Shown: positions 36,595 through 46,314, counted from the stretch's first letter. The stretch: DNA of 64,000 nucleotides from Tolypothrix sp. FACHB-123 (GCF_014697075.1 NZ_JACJRE010000034.1:22856-86855), one strand, 5' to 3'. Made by a program: numbers and translations. The notes: a model not told the origin generated them from the sequence alone.

Positions 36595-38343
36595 TTAAGA
36601 TTTTTCCCGGCGATGATTAGCAGCTTGTAATAACAATGATTCGGCAAAAGCGATCGCATCTGTGGCTGATTTCCCCCCAGCTAATTGCGCTAATTCCTCC
36701 CGGCGAGTGGTTAAATTATCCAAGGCTGTCACCCGCACTACAGTACGCTGTTCGCTACTACCGTTGTTTGATTTATTACCTTTACCTTGATTAATAGTTT
36801 GTTTATCAACGCGAAAATGCCTATCTGCCATTGCTGCTACCAAGGGTTGGTGGGTAACACACAATACCTGAGAACGCTGGCTGAGTTGGTGTAATTTTTC
36901 CGCGATCGCCTGTGCTACCCTCCCGGAAACTCCCACATCAATTTCATCAAATACCATTGTCCCCGCAGCATCGGCTTGGGATACACAAGCTTTCAACGCT
37001 AGTAAAAAGCGGCTCATTTCTCCACCGGAAGCAATTTCGCTTAAAGGTTGGAGAGGTTCCCCAGGGTTGGGACTAAACATAAAAGTAATTTTGTCTGCAC
37101 CGGTGGCGGTTGGGGTAGTCGGGACAATATCTACTTTAAATTGCACCTTTTCCATCGCTAGGGGTTTGAGTTCCGCGATTAACCGCGATTCTAAACTGTT
37201 AGCGGCTGTGCGGCGCAATTGGGTTAATTTATGACAAGCTTGGGTGAGTTTGGCTAAAGTTGTTTGTTCTTGCTGTTCTAAACTTTCAATAGATTGTTCG
37301 CTATCGTTCAATTCAGCTAATTCGCCTTGGATTTTTTGATAATAGGCGATCGCTTCTTGTAATGTCGGCCCGTATTTCCGGCAAATCTGCTTTAATTCCC
37401 TAATTCTTTCTTCTACTTCCTCTAACCGTTGAGGATCGGCTTCTAAATCTTCGCCATAAGCATTAATTTGTCTGGCGACTTCCATTAACATAGCTTGCGC
37501 ATCCCGCACCAAATCTAACAGGGGTTGCAATTGGATATCGTATTCCACCATATCAATTAAGGTGGCTTCGCTATCTCCCAATAAATCGGCGGCGGCTGGG
37601 GTTTCGCTGTCGTTTTGATACAAAGCCTGATAGACTTTGTAGCTCATCTGTTGTAAATCGACAACGTGATTTAGCCGTTCTCGTTCTTGTAATAGCTGTT
37701 CTAACTCATTGGGATCGTTGAGGTTAACTGCACTCAACTCTTGCACTTGATAGGTAAGTAAATCGAGTTGTTGCAACCGTTCCCGTTCTGATGTCCGGCG
37801 TCTTTCTAATGCCAGATGTGCTTTTTGGTACGCAGTATAAACAACCGCGATCGCCTGACGCTGCTGCATTAAAGCATCGCCACCATGTAAATCTAACCAA
37901 TCCCGGACTTGCGCTGCTTGTCCTACTTGCACAGTTTGCCCTTGGGCGGTAATTTCCACCAAGCGATCGCGCAGTCCCCCCATCATTTGACGATTCACCA
38001 ACACCCCATTTACCCGCGATCGACTGCGGACATTACTCGCAGTCGCCGAAATTTCCCGGCTAATCACTACAGAGTGTTCGTCTATCGAATCAATTTCTTG
38101 TTCGCTTAACCAACTGGCTAAAGTCCCATTCGATTTAAAGGTGGCTTCCACCATCGCCCGACTAGTTCCGGTGCGAATCACCCGACTAGATACCTTACCG
38201 CCAAGGGCTGCATCAATCGCATCCAAGATAATTGATTTTCCCGCACCGGTTTCACCTGTTAACACATTCAGTCCAACACCGAATTCCAATTCTAATTGGT
38301 CAATTAAGGCAAAATTTTCAATTCGCAGGCAAAGCAACATCAA
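36595..38343 (-). CDS. recN: DNA repair ATPase RecN
   Basis: A 582-residue SMC-like protein acting in double-strand-break repair. N-terminal ATPase half: FALIDQLELEFGVGLNVLTG followed by Walker A GETGAGKS (about residues 30-38). The long central coiled coil runs from about 160 to 380. The C-terminal half has the signature LASGGEMSRFLLALK and Walker B VFDEIDVGVSG, then a His switch (CVTHQPLVAA). Length is normal for the family. No LexA box was seen upstream, unlike ssb in this window. Downstream, the transcript would cross the 63-bp array into the S4 gene. Confidence 0.96.
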   Translation of the reverse strand: MMLLCLRIENFALIDQLELEFGVGLNVLTGETGAGKSIILDAIDAALGGKVSSRVIRTGTSRAMVEATFKSNGTLASWLSEQEIDSIDEHSVVISREISATASNVRSRSRVNGVLVNRQMMGGLRDRLVEITAQGQTVQVGQAAQVRDWLDLHGGDALMQQRQAIAVVYTAYQKAHLALERRRTSERERLQQLDLLTYQVQELSAVNLNDPNELEQLLQERERLNHVVDLQQMSYKVYQALYQNDSETPAAADLLGDSEATLIDMVEYDIQLQPLLDLVRDAQAMLMEVARQINAYGEDLEADPQRLEEVEERIRELKQICRKYGPTLQEAIAYYQKIQGELAELNDSEQSIESLEQQEQTTLAKLTQACHKLTQLRRTAANSLESRLIAELKPLAMEKVQFKVDIVPTTPTATGADKITFMFSPNPGEPLQPLSEIASGGEMSRFLLALKACVSQADAAGTMVFDEIDVGVSGRVAQAIAEKLHQLSQRSQVLCVTHQPLVAAMADRHFRVDKQTINQGKGNKSNNGSSEQRTVVRVTALDNLTTRREELAQLAGGKSATDAIAFAESLLLQAANHRREKS

Positions 38344-38538
38344 GCCACATTCTCCATCTAGGCAGATGCCGAATACTTCTAACTTTGAGGACTCTAGGCA
38401 TGAGCGTTTAGCAACCAGCTTGAGCCACTACATAGAAGTAGCAGGCCCATTTAAGTGTAGCAAACCTAATACTGTTACGCGGTTACGAATAATTGACCGA
38501 AGACACAGAGGCGCACCCCTACCTTCTGCCTTTCATCC

Positions 38539-39768
38539 TCAACGCGGATTAGCTACCGGCGGCGGAAACCAAGGATTACTGCCATTAAATCGCACATCTC
38601 GGTCTAAACGACTGTGGAAGGTAGATAAGATAAAAGAATTCTCACCCTGTCCCATAATATGAATAGACCAACCAGGAACAGGAATTTTCTCACAAGCTGG
38701 TTTATTAATCGTTACACCTAAACAAGTATCATTCCAAGTTATTTGTTCAGCCCAATGAAAATTAAAACTATCGGCAGGTTTACCAGATTGTGCAACCGCA
38801 GTTTTAATTGCTTCATTCACAAGAGAACGCGGTATGCTTTTGGGCGCGTCAAATTGAAATCCATTTTGCAAAGCAAAATATACCCACTGCTGTCCTGGTG
38901 ATGAAATTTCCACCTTCCAACCAAAGGTATTTTCGATGTTAGGCATTGCTCCTTGGATTGGCATAGATGGGCCATCGCCGCCAGATCTTCCCCATTTTAC
39001 AGCTTGAACTCGCTCAACTTTCCAGAGCGATCGCGAAATTTGGGAACGTTTCGCTGCATCAGCTAAAATATCTGCAATTGTTTTCTCAGGTATATTCCCC
39101 ACACTAGCAACTAAATCTAATTCAAATCTATTCCCATTTAAATCGCTACGATATACCCATTGTCTTGGTTCCTTTGAGCTTGGTTTATCACTTTTGAGTG
39201 TAATTAACCATCCAGGGGTTTTTGTGGAGTTGCAGCGCTCATAGATCTTAGGAAGGTCTAAGCAGTTGTTTTTCCATTCTTTTGGCTCAACAGACGTGAT
39301 TCTTATCTTGCCTACTGCTGGTTCGCTGAGTAATGTGGCATTACTGATTACTTTTTGGCGCACATCTTTAGGTAAGCTTTCTAAGCCATTAACCCGAAAA
39401 TTATTGCGCAAATTCTTTGGTGACACAGCATGATATAACCACCGCTGTTTACCACCGATAACCCTGACAGCCCAACCTCTGAAAGCAATTTCTTGACATT
39501 TCTCATTAGCTACTGGCAGATTTAAACAAGAGTCAAATGTCTTAGTTTCTATTTTAACAATCCGCACATCGCCAAGTTTTAAATTTAAGCGTTTCGCCAT
39601 ATCTTGACGAATATTTAAACTCACGTTGCTGGGGATAGTTGATGATTGAGATACAGATGGTGTTTGAGAGAAATTACCAGGAGCAGAAGCTAAAATATAT
39701 TGATGTGTAAAAGTAATAGCTAGGGTCAATCCACCTACTATTGAACAAATAGTAGCCTTAGTTTTCAT
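38539..39768 (-). CDS. Secreted cyanobacterial repeat protein
   Basis: A 409-residue exported protein. An N-terminal signal segment (6-28) is followed by a Ser/Pro/Thr linker, then four degenerate repeats of about 90 residues, each ending with a CLxLP...C...GW pattern (DSCLNLPVANEKC, NNCLDLPKIYERC, DTCLGVTINKPAC; the third repeat lacks the Cys pair) and a WVY strand. The paired cysteines probably form disulphides in the periplasm. No enzyme motif is visible. Conserved type in cyanobacteria, function unknown. Confidence 0.78.
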   Translation of the reverse strand: MKTKATICSIVGGLTLAITFTHQYILASAPGNFSQTPSVSQSSTIPSNVSLNIRQDMAKRLNLKLGDVRIVKIETKTFDSCLNLPVANEKCQEIAFRGWAVRVIGGKQRWLYHAVSPKNLRNNFRVNGLESLPKDVRQKVISNATLLSEPAVGKIRITSVEPKEWKNNCLDLPKIYERCNSTKTPGWLITLKSDKPSSKEPRQWVYRSDLNGNRFELDLVASVGNIPEKTIADILADAAKRSQISRSLWKVERVQAVKWGRSGGDGPSMPIQGAMPNIENTFGWKVEISSPGQQWVYFALQNGFQFDAPKSIPRSLVNEAIKTAVAQSGKPADSFNFHWAEQITWNDTCLGVTINKPACEKIPVPGWSIHIMGQGENSFILSTFHSRLDRDVRFNGSNPWFPPPVANPR

Positions 39769-40060
39769 AACAAATATAAATAAATTTAGTTGTGTAATTG
39801 CGATGACGAAAGATACATAAATTTAGTTGCCATCTAAAATCAGGAGTTGCAGCACATTAATACAGCAGATTGCAAGTTGATGAGTTACAGATAATCATTG
39901 ATTGTAGGAGCACTGGCACTGCCATGCCCCGAAGCGCGTACTGTCGCATTCTTTTTTTAAATTTGGATAAATAATTAAACGTTTGTAGTGAAGACTTTAG
40001 TCCTATGAAAAACTAAAGTCCTCTCTACAAATTCATTGTCGTCAAATATTGGCGAATTGC
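39769..40060. other. Intergenic region with hairpin
   Basis: Region between the repeat protein and cpcL. GACTTTAGT and ACTAAAGTC at 39991-40020 form an inverted repeat followed by CTCTCTAC, about 40 bp beyond the cpcL stop. It might terminate cpcL. Confidence 0.4.
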
Positions 40061-40801
40061 TTAGTAAGGGAAAAGCTGAGGGAATAAACCAAATAAGGTG
40101 AGTAAAGATAAAGCCAGGATCAAAGATGCTCCAGAACCTAAGGTTAATAAAACCAAATCTCTGTTAGGACTACGTAAGAAGGTTTGTAAAGTCAATCTTT
40201 GAACAGGCTTATATCCCACCGTTACAAGTGGCAATTTATCGCGATAATCAGTGCCATAACGCGCCATTCTCTCAAAAGGTAATTCGCCTTGAGAACGCTG
40301 GGGTAGAACCCGTCGCCGTTGGTAAGGAACTGTATTATCACCAAAATTATCAAGATATTCGTCGCTGTTGACCAACTCTTGGACAAAGCCAACTAATCCT
40401 TTAGTAGCCAGCACAATAGACCAGGCAAGTTTTTCGCGATCGCTATAAATTCTCCGTCCCAGAATCCGTTGTACACAGAGTTCGACAAAACGGTAATTAT
40501 TGTTAGCATCGTAATTTAACCGCCGAAACGAATCAGATAAAACTAATCCGCGAATAAACTCTTTAACTGTAATTTGTCCTGCTTTCAGTTGAGATTCGAG
40601 GAAAATTTGGCGATTACAAGACAGCATCTGCTGTTCGTGGAAAATTTGGCGATAGGCTGCCAAAATCAAAACATCCATTTCTGTAGCTGACAGCAGGTTA
40701 TCCGTTGTGTAAATTCTGGGCTGTTCATCACCAGGGATCTCAAAGCTAGCCACACGCTGGTTTTGAGATGAGGGAGCATACTCCAACAAAGGAATTGACA
40801 T
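40061..40801 (-). CDS. cpcL: Membrane-anchored phycobilisome rod linker CpcL (CpcG-like)
   Basis: A 246-residue protein. Residues 1-180 are a PBS-linker (Pfam 00427-type) domain very like CpcG: IPLLEYAPSSQNQRV, AAYRQIF, LESQLKAGQITVKEFIRGL, NYRFVELCVQRILGR and TVPYQRRR. Unlike CpcG1, the C-terminus (about 220-246) is a hydrophobic helix, LVLLTLGSGASLILALSLLT, anchoring the rod in the thylakoid membrane. This is the CpcL/CpcG2 type, which forms rod-only phycobilisomes feeding photosystem I. ATG at 40801 with AGAGGT eight bases upstream; an upstream in-frame ATG at 40831 is less likely. It stands alone, without cpc operon genes nearby. Confidence 0.92.
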   Translation of the reverse strand: MSIPLLEYAPSSQNQRVASFEIPGDEQPRIYTTDNLLSATEMDVLILAAYRQIFHEQQMLSCNRQIFLESQLKAGQITVKEFIRGLVLSDSFRRLNYDANNNYRFVELCVQRILGRRIYSDREKLAWSIVLATKGLVGFVQELVNSDEYLDNFGDNTVPYQRRRVLPQRSQGELPFERMARYGTDYRDKLPLVTVGYKPVQRLTLQTFLRSPNRDLVLLTLGSGASLILALSLLTLFGLFPQLFPY

Positions 40802-41311
40802 GATAAATACCTCTATGCTGTAAGCTGACATGCAAAATTCCGGCTTTGGTGAGTCGAGTTAGTCGCACCCGATCGCCACAGCTTCTAATTCGCAGCCATT
40901 TAACTGCTATCCAGATTCGGAATCTCAAAATACAGAATAAGCCTGTATCAGAAATTCACCTTTCAAATTGCGGGAGAAAGCAGTATTTCTTAACAATCCA
41001 GAATAATTAGTAATTAGTAATTCGTAATTCGTAATTAATCTGAATGGGCACAAACAGTCTGACTGTTATGGCTATTGTCCAATCCATAACCTGAAGCGCA
41101 ACTGTTAAGGGAACTCCAAAAAATAAATTATTCCGTTCAAGTCGTTGACTGTTGACTGTTGACTGTTGACTGTTGACCGTTGACTGTTAACTGTTAACTG
41201 TGAACCGTCTGTAGGGGCGGGTTTTGTGAGATATTCACGCTCCTAACAGATCTGTCGGTTAAACCCGCCCGTACAACAATAGTAATGGAATATTTTTTTA
41301 CTTGGAAATCC
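40802..41311. other. Intergenic region with repeats upstream of cpcL
   Basis: No gene. It holds ATTAGTAATTCGTAATT octamers near 41009-41036, a TTGACTG heptamer array at 41148-41200, and a GGGCGGGTTT/AAACCCGCCC inverted repeat at 41214-41270. Promoter elements of cpcL were not identified with confidence. Confidence 0.4.
41148..41200. repeat. TTGACTG heptamer tandem repeat (STRR)
   Basis: About seven copies of TTGACTG or a single-base variant (TTGACCG, TTAACTG) in a row. A hallmark short tandemly repeated sequence of heterocystous cyanobacteria. Confidence 0.75.
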
Positions 41312-41911
41312 CTAATAGCCAACTGCTGATTCTCCCCGCCAAAAAGCTAAGGGATTCTGAGTGGGGTGATAATCAGGATAAAATCGCAGGTGAGATTCCT
41401 GAATAGTGTCCGGGGGCGCAATCCCCAATCCGAGGCAGAGGTGAGAGAGCGATCGCGCAAATTTTTCGTGGTGTCCTGGAGAACCCGCATGAGCATGGGC
41501 ATATTCGTGGACAACTAAGAGTAACCAGTCCGCTGGCTTTACTCTTCCCACATCAATCAAGATGGTAATCGGATTTGTTTGTAGATTGCACAAACCATCA
41601 ATCCCAAAAGATTGAGCAATTGGCGCTGCAAAGATTTGAATCGCAGGTTGTTCCCAAGAGTGAAAACAATCGTGGCAAGCCTGAAGATAGTTTTCTAATT
41701 GTCTATTCACCGCCTCAATATGGTCACCAATCCAGACACATAAAGATTTGCGGTTTTCCATATCAAAAACCACATCAATCATCTCTGCATCGAGAGCTAG
41801 ACTCCTCACTCCATAAAGATAATCTAGCCCTCGTGTAAATGGATCGGTACTGGTGGTGACTATTAATTTACCAACCAAAGAGTGAGAAGTATTCTGTGGA
41901 TTCGGTCGCAT
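41312..41911 (-). CDS. Putative zinc metallopeptidase-like protein
   Basis: A 199-residue protein. The zinc signature is H135-E-Y-A-H139 followed by AGSPGHHEKF, so a HExxHxxGxxxHxxxF gluzincin/metzincin-like helix and third ligand are both present. No signal peptide. Related proteins are conserved hypotheticals of cyanobacteria with a SprT-like look. The start codon overlaps the end of the bilin-lyase gene by 44 bp on the same strand, so the two are translationally coupled. A processing or phycobilisome-related role is inferred only from that overlap. Confidence 0.75.
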   Translation of the reverse strand: MRPNPQNTSHSLVGKLIVTTSTDPFTRGLDYLYGVRSLALDAEMIDVVFDMENRKSLCVWIGDHIEAVNRQLENYLQACHDCFHSWEQPAIQIFAAPIAQSFGIDGLCNLQTNPITILIDVGRVKPADWLLLVVHEYAHAHAGSPGHHEKFARSLSHLCLGLGIAPPDTIQESHLRFYPDYHPTQNPLAFWRGESAVGY

Positions 41912-42500
41912 TTTTTATCTGTTCGGGGTTCTGGTTTGAGAGGTCAGCCTCATCGGAATTAGAGGTAACTTCTGAAACATCTCCTACCCGGAACTCTGTA
42001 CAGAAGGTAGCTGTACTAAAACCACCAAATCTTTTGACTGTACTGGTACGCATCCGAATGCTAGGGCTAACAAACCAGAATCTCTCAATGGAACTCATGG
42101 TTTCGTACTCGGTGATCAGGACTAAAGCGTCCTCATCATCCATTTCATAGCGCCCAGCGACAGGAACAATTTCCGCATAACCCCGTTCGCGCAACAGCGA
42201 GCCTTGACGGGGGTTATCAGCATCAGGAATCAGAGAGAAGATAGTCGAACCTTCATGGTTTTCATCTTCGCGATCCCAGCCCATTGCACCGTGCCAAGAA
42301 ACAAAAGCACCACCAATAGCCAATTTAGGGTCAACTTGATGAAGTTCGCAAATTTCAATCACTTTTGGATGATCGGCTCCCAGCGCTTCAACCAAGATAT
42401 TAGATTCCCCAGCTTCCGAACGCTTAAAGGCTAGATGGTGAGTCGTGCGCTGCGATCGCCATCTACCTGTACTTAGTTGAAAAAACTCCATTGCATCCAT
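41868..42500 (-). CDS. CpcS/CpcU-family phycobiliprotein lyase
   Basis: A 210-residue lipocalin-fold chromophore lyase. Conserved blocks: MEFFQLSTGRWRSQRTTHHL, VSWHGAMGWDREDE, HEGSTIFSLIPD, VAGRYEMDDE, ALVLITEYETM, ERFWFVSPSIRMRTSTVKRF and TATFCTEFR. The family attaches phycocyanobilin to Cys-82/84 of phycocyanin and allophycocyanin subunits. Sequence is closest by eye to the CpcU/CpeS2 branch rather than the main CpcS. The C-terminal 35 residues are a polar, acidic tail. It overlaps the metallopeptidase-like gene at its 3' end. Confidence 0.9.
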   Translation of the reverse strand: MDAMEFFQLSTGRWRSQRTTHHLAFKRSEAGESNILVEALGADHPKVIEICELHQVDPKLAIGGAFVSWHGAMGWDREDENHEGSTIFSLIPDADNPRQGSLLRERGYAEIVPVAGRYEMDDEDALVLITEYETMSSIERFWFVSPSIRMRTSTVKRFGGFSTATFCTEFRVGDVSEVTSNSDEADLSNQNPEQIKNATESTEYFSLFGW

Positions 42501-42741
42501 AAATCAAACGCTAACTCCAAACAACAAGTTGAGCAACCCAATACCCAATTGGGATCAATTATAGAACTCCAAGAAACTCTATGCTTTTTTCTTTTCAGTT
42601 CTCTCTGGCAAACAATGGTGTCTATTTGCTCAAAGCAAAAAATATCTGCTTGTCAAGCATATGTAACTTTTGTTAACTTAAAACCTAGAGCATTGCTAAA
42701 GCTAATAGTTAATCGCCCAACTAATCGCCCAGTTAATCGCC
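42501..42741. other. Upstream region of lyase with 12-bp repeat
   Basis: Short region. Three tandem copies of TTAATCGCCCA-like 12-mers run at about 42708-42741 directly into the start of the small zinc-ribbon gene. Otherwise no feature. Confidence 0.4.
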
Positions 42742-42894
42742 GTGAACCACCAAACTGACCAAGAAAAACCACAAGCTAGCGCCAATACAAATATCGTTCC
42801 AGAAACCGAAAAAATTCTTTGTCCTCATTGTCAGCGTACAGCTACAAATGGCATTAAATGTAAAGGAATTTGTGTAGCTGACAGTGACTACTAA
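42742..42894 (+). CDS. Very small zinc-ribbon protein (50 aa)
   Basis: A 50-residue frame starting at GTG. After a polar N-terminus it has CPHCQRTATNGIKCKGICVA: CxxC and a second CxxxC pair, then DSDY. A compact zinc-binding knuckle. The pattern looks conserved in filamentous cyanobacteria, although I cannot verify that here. No in-frame alternative start exists before the upstream stop at 42706. Confidence 0.6.
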   Translation: MNHQTDQEKPQASANTNIVPETEKILCPHCQRTATNGIKCKGICVADSDY

Positions 42895-43099
42895 AATCAA
42901 CCCCAACTCATGTGTTAATTATTGCACTCCGCCAGTTATTAGTGATATCTGCAATCTCACACCCGAATTTTTGGATTCAGAGAAGAGTTTATTTGTTGCT
43001 ACATTAAACCTGCTTATTCAATAAATTCCCAGCGATTTGTCAAAATATTGGGAGATATTCCTTCCAAAGAGTCTAAAAAATCTTCAAAGCGATGTTTTT

Positions 43100-43489
43100 T
43101 TAATCTATCTCGCCAAAATACTCTCTGATGCAAGTTATTTTGTCATCTTGGATATCGAAGGAAATGACATTGTTTCCTGTAAATGGCTGATTGTGAATAG
43201 TTCCCTGAGTTTCCAATTCAAATATCACACTAGTATTATTACTGATAATACTTTTGGGTGGACTAAAAATTAAGCGATCGCCCCTGTCTGCACGCGCTTG
43301 TAGTCTAGCAATTAGCTGCGGCTTATCCTCATAGCCAAAGGGAGTATCTCGCTGCTGACCAACAGGTACCCAGAACATCACCTCATCTGCCAGCATGTCA
43401 ATGAAGGGCTGAAAATTCCCTGTTGCCCATCCTTGAGCTAAGTAGTCAAATGCTTGCTGGGCAGTCTGCTGAATTTTTGTACCCTCCAT
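43100..43489 (-). CDS. SnoaL-like / NTF2-fold protein
   Basis: A 129-residue cone-shaped NTF2-like protein. It begins with a helix (TAQQAFDYLAQGWATGNFQP), then DMLADEVMFWVPVG, and ends with strands NVISFDIQDDKITCIREYFG. This is the SnoaL-like polyketide-cyclase fold, with small hydrophobic ligand binding. No catalytic assignment is possible from sequence alone. Single gene. Confidence 0.85.
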   Translation of the reverse strand: MEGTKIQQTAQQAFDYLAQGWATGNFQPFIDMLADEVMFWVPVGQQRDTPFGYEDKPQLIARLQARADRGDRLIFSPPKSIISNNTSVIFELETQGTIHNQPFTGNNVISFDIQDDKITCIREYFGEID

Positions 43490-43603
43490 ATGCCTTCCTA
43501 GATAAGTATTAGTTTAACTACGCAAAAACCACTTATTAAATTCTTATCGAAAAATTGGGTTGAAAACCTCGTCTTCAAAGGACGACTCTATGAATATACA
43601 TAA

Positions 43604-43630
43604 AAATAGCCTGCATAGGCAGGCTTTGTT
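43604..43630 (-). terminator. Intrinsic terminator of mreBCD
   Basis: Minus strand: AGCCTGC and GCAGGCT form a perfect 7-bp stem with loop CTAT, then ATTTTTATG. It lies about 50 bp after the mreD stop. Confidence 0.7.
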
Positions 43631-43674
43631 GGTTAATGTGAATCTCACAGAAAATTGTCATAAACCAAGCAATT

Positions 43675-44295
43675 TCAAGACTGCTCAAATAACTTCATCT
43701 CCTGCCACCAACGATTCAGCGGATAATAAACTACAGGTGCCCACAGACTGCTGAGAATGCCAGAAGCTAGGGCAACACGCTGATAATATGTCCAAATATA
43801 TTCAGCTTTGCGATCGCCCATCCAAGTCAATTCCAATCCAAAAATTGTCTCTGAGATAAACGCCATTGCAAAGACAATTAAGGCGATAGAAATAAAGTCT
43901 TCTTCAATAAAACGCTGCTTTTGAATTAAACTAGTCAACATTCCCACGATCCCCAGAGATAAAGCATGGGTGGGGTGAGGCGAAGTCATCGCATCTTGAA
44001 GTAACCCCATGACAATACCTGCCAATAGACCAGACCAAACTGAGCGTTTCACACTCCAAGCTACCACCCAAATTAACAGCCAATTCGGCCCAATTCCCAA
44101 TAACTCCATCCCTGGTAAGCGGGTAGGCAACATCAACAAACATAACAACACCGACCCAACTGTCACCGCCCAATCCACAAACTGACGAGTACGTGGATGC
44201 CAACGCGCCATCGGCGGAATTTGGATAATTGGTTTTTTCCGCGCAGGTGGTTTTGATTTTTTTGGACGACGACCAGTTAATACAGGGATCTTCAT
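43675..44295 (-). CDS. mreD: Rod-shape determining protein MreD
   Basis: A 206-residue integral membrane protein with about five or six helices. A cytoplasmic, basic Pro/Lys-rich N-terminus (RRPKKSKPPARKK) precedes helix 1 at about residue 40. Signatures are LLGIGPNWLLIWVVAWSVKR and GIVMGLLQDAMTS. MreD works with MreC and MreB in the elongasome that guides lateral wall synthesis. Third gene of mreBCD, 24 bp after mreC. Confidence 0.92.
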   Translation of the reverse strand: MKIPVLTGRRPKKSKPPARKKPIIQIPPMARWHPRTRQFVDWAVTVGSVLLCLLMLPTRLPGMELLGIGPNWLLIWVVAWSVKRSVWSGLLAGIVMGLLQDAMTSPHPTHALSLGIVGMLTSLIQKQRFIEEDFISIALIVFAMAFISETIFGLELTWMGDRKAEYIWTYYQRVALASGILSSLWAPVVYYPLNRWWQEMKLFEQS

Positions 44296-44319
44296 GGTGT
44301 GGCAACAGTTGTGGCGAAT

Positions 44320-45138
44320 TTAATTAGAGTTTTGCGGTTGTGAGTTGGTTGGCGGCTGGGGATTTTCTCCCTCTGGAATAGTGTTTTCTGGTTTTGGGTA
44401 GACAGCCACCCAATCTAATGACCGAATTTGTGGGAAAAGTTCCACTTTGGCAATGGAAGCAGGAAGTTTCTTTAAATCCAGAGACTTAATTTTCCCTACT
44501 GCTACACCCGAAGGAAACCTTTGACTGTAAGTTGATGTAGAGACATAATCTCCCACCTTAGCATTAGGAACTTTTTCATAAAATTCCAACACAGCTTCCG
44601 CCGAAGAATCTCCGCGCAAAACACCTTTGGCTGATGTCCGGCTAATTGTTACACCTACTTGACTCTTGAGATCGCTGATCAATAACACACGACTAGTATT
44701 AGGCGTAACACTTTCTACTAAACCAACTAATCCACCTTCTGCTTTAACGATAAAACCTGCTTGAATTCCCGAATTGCTACCCCTATCTAGGGTAATTTGC
44801 TGCCACCAATGATCGGCACTGCGTCCGAGTACCCGTGCCGGAATTGGGCGTGATGCAATTGGCTCTTTAGTTACATATCCCAATAAGTTTTGTAACTTTT
44901 GATTTTGACTTTCTAGGTCTACTATTCGCGCTTGTAACTCTGATACACGGGCATCTCTGAGATGTTCTTCCGGAGTTGGCCCGGCTTGTAACATTTGTAC
45001 TGGACGAGTAATTCCTTGGTACATCTCCAGCAAGAGAGCACCTTGGGTTTCGCGTAATACCCAAGCGCTACCTAATGCCAAAGCGACTAATCCCAGTTGT
45101 AAGCTTTTGCGATCCCACCAACGACGTAATAGCACCAT
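44320..45138 (-). CDS. mreC: Cell shape protein MreC
   Basis: A 272-residue protein. One N-terminal membrane helix (about 12-32) is followed by a coiled coil (about 62-90), then the periplasmic beta-barrel pair with RPIPARVLGRSADHWWQQIT, DRGSNSGIQAGFIV and GLVGLVESVTPNTSRVLLI. The C-terminus is Pro/Asn-rich. It links cytoplasmic MreB to periplasmic wall synthases. It lies 132 bp downstream of mreB. Confidence 0.94.
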   Translation of the reverse strand: MVLLRRWWDRKSLQLGLVALALGSAWVLRETQGALLLEMYQGITRPVQMLQAGPTPEEHLRDARVSELQARIVDLESQNQKLQNLLGYVTKEPIASRPIPARVLGRSADHWWQQITLDRGSNSGIQAGFIVKAEGGLVGLVESVTPNTSRVLLISDLKSQVGVTISRTSAKGVLRGDSSAEAVLEFYEKVPNAKVGDYVSTSTYSQRFPSGVAVGKIKSLDLKKLPASIAKVELFPQIRSLDWVAVYPKPENTIPEGENPQPPTNSQPQNSN

Positions 45139-45270
45139 CTATCCATACCTTAATTTTTATATGTTTATATAGTTTGTGAAAATTCTGACCAATTATTGGT
45201 TCTATTTATATAAAACCCAATATCAGATAGTGAATTCTACATATTGAGAATCCAATATCTGATATTTTTG

Positions 45271-46314
45271 CTACATATTCCGAGAACGACCGCTGAATAC
45301 CCGTTCCAGTTGCTTGAAGTTTTCCAACACACGACCTGTTCCTAAAACCACACAACATAAAGGATCGGCAGCAATGTGTGTGACGATACCTGTCTCATGA
45401 CTAATGAGTGTATCTAGGCCTTTGAGTAAAGCACCACCACCAGCCAGCATAATACCCCGGTCAATAATATCGGCTGCTAGTTCGGGAGGTGTCCGTTCTA
45501 ATGTCCGTTTCACCGCTTCAATAATCACCGATAGCGGTTCGAGCATACTTTCGCGAATTTCCGGGCCTTTTATAGTCACAGTACGTGGCAGACCAGAAAG
45601 CAAATGTAAGCCCCGGACTTCCATCATGGAATCATTATCATCATTGGTGGGATAGGCAGAACCAATGCGAATTTTGATGTCCTCAGCAGTCCGTTCCCCA
45701 ATTACTAGGTTATGAACTTTCTTCATATATTGCAGAATTGCTTCGGTGAGTTCATCACCCGCAATCCGTACTGACTCGCTCAGTACTGTACCTTGGAGAC
45801 TGAGTACGGCAACTTCTGTTGTCCCACCACCAATATCGATAATCATGTTACCAGTTGGTTCGGCAACTGGTAGCCCTGCACCAATGGCTGCGGCTACTGG
45901 TTCATCAATTAAATAAACTTCTCTGGCTCCAGCTTGGGAAGCTGCATCCATGACAGCTCTTCTTTCTACCCCTGTTACACCACTGGGAATACCAATGACA
46001 ATTCGTGGTAGAATCAATGACCTACCTTCATTAACACGTTGAATAAAACTTTTTAACATCAGCTCAGCTGTGTCAAAGTCAGCAATTACCCCATCACGCA
46101 AAGGACGAAGAGCAACTACATTTCCTGGCGTGCGACCCAGCATTTTTTTAGCATCTTCACCTACAGCGAGTGCAATCTTTTCGTTTTGATCGATAGCAAC
46201 TACTGAAGGCTCTTGAAGTACAATACCTTTACCTGATACATAAACGAGGGTATTAGCAGTACCGAGGTCGATACCCATATCCCACGATGAGCGAAAGTTC
46301 CTGAAAAGACCCAC
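45271..46314 (-). CDS. mreB: Rod-shape actin homologue MreB
   Basis: A 347-residue bacterial actin. Phosphate-binding loop 1 is [20 protein letters not shown], phosphate 2 is [14 protein letters not shown], and adenosine motif [14 protein letters not shown]; also [20 protein letters not shown]. It polymerises beneath the membrane and organises lateral wall growth. First gene of mreBCD, divergent from ssb across a 332-bp promoter region. Confidence 0.97.
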   Translation of the reverse strand: MGLFRNFRSSWDMGIDLGTANTLVYVSGKGIVLQEPSVVAIDQNEKIALAVGEDAKKMLGRTPGNVVALRPLRDGVIADFDTAELMLKSFIQRVNEGRSLILPRIVIGIPSGVTGVERRAVMDAASQAGAREVYLIDEPVAAAIGAGLPVAEPTGNMIIDIGGGTTEVAVLSLQGTVLSESVRIAGDELTEAILQYMKKVHNLVIGERTAEDIKIRIGSAYPTNDDNDSMMEVRGLHLLSGLPRTVTIKGPEIRESMLEPLSVIIEAVKRTLERTPPELAADIIDRGIMLAGGGALLKGLDTLISHETGIVTHIAADPLCCVVLGTGRVLENFKQLERVFSGRSRNM

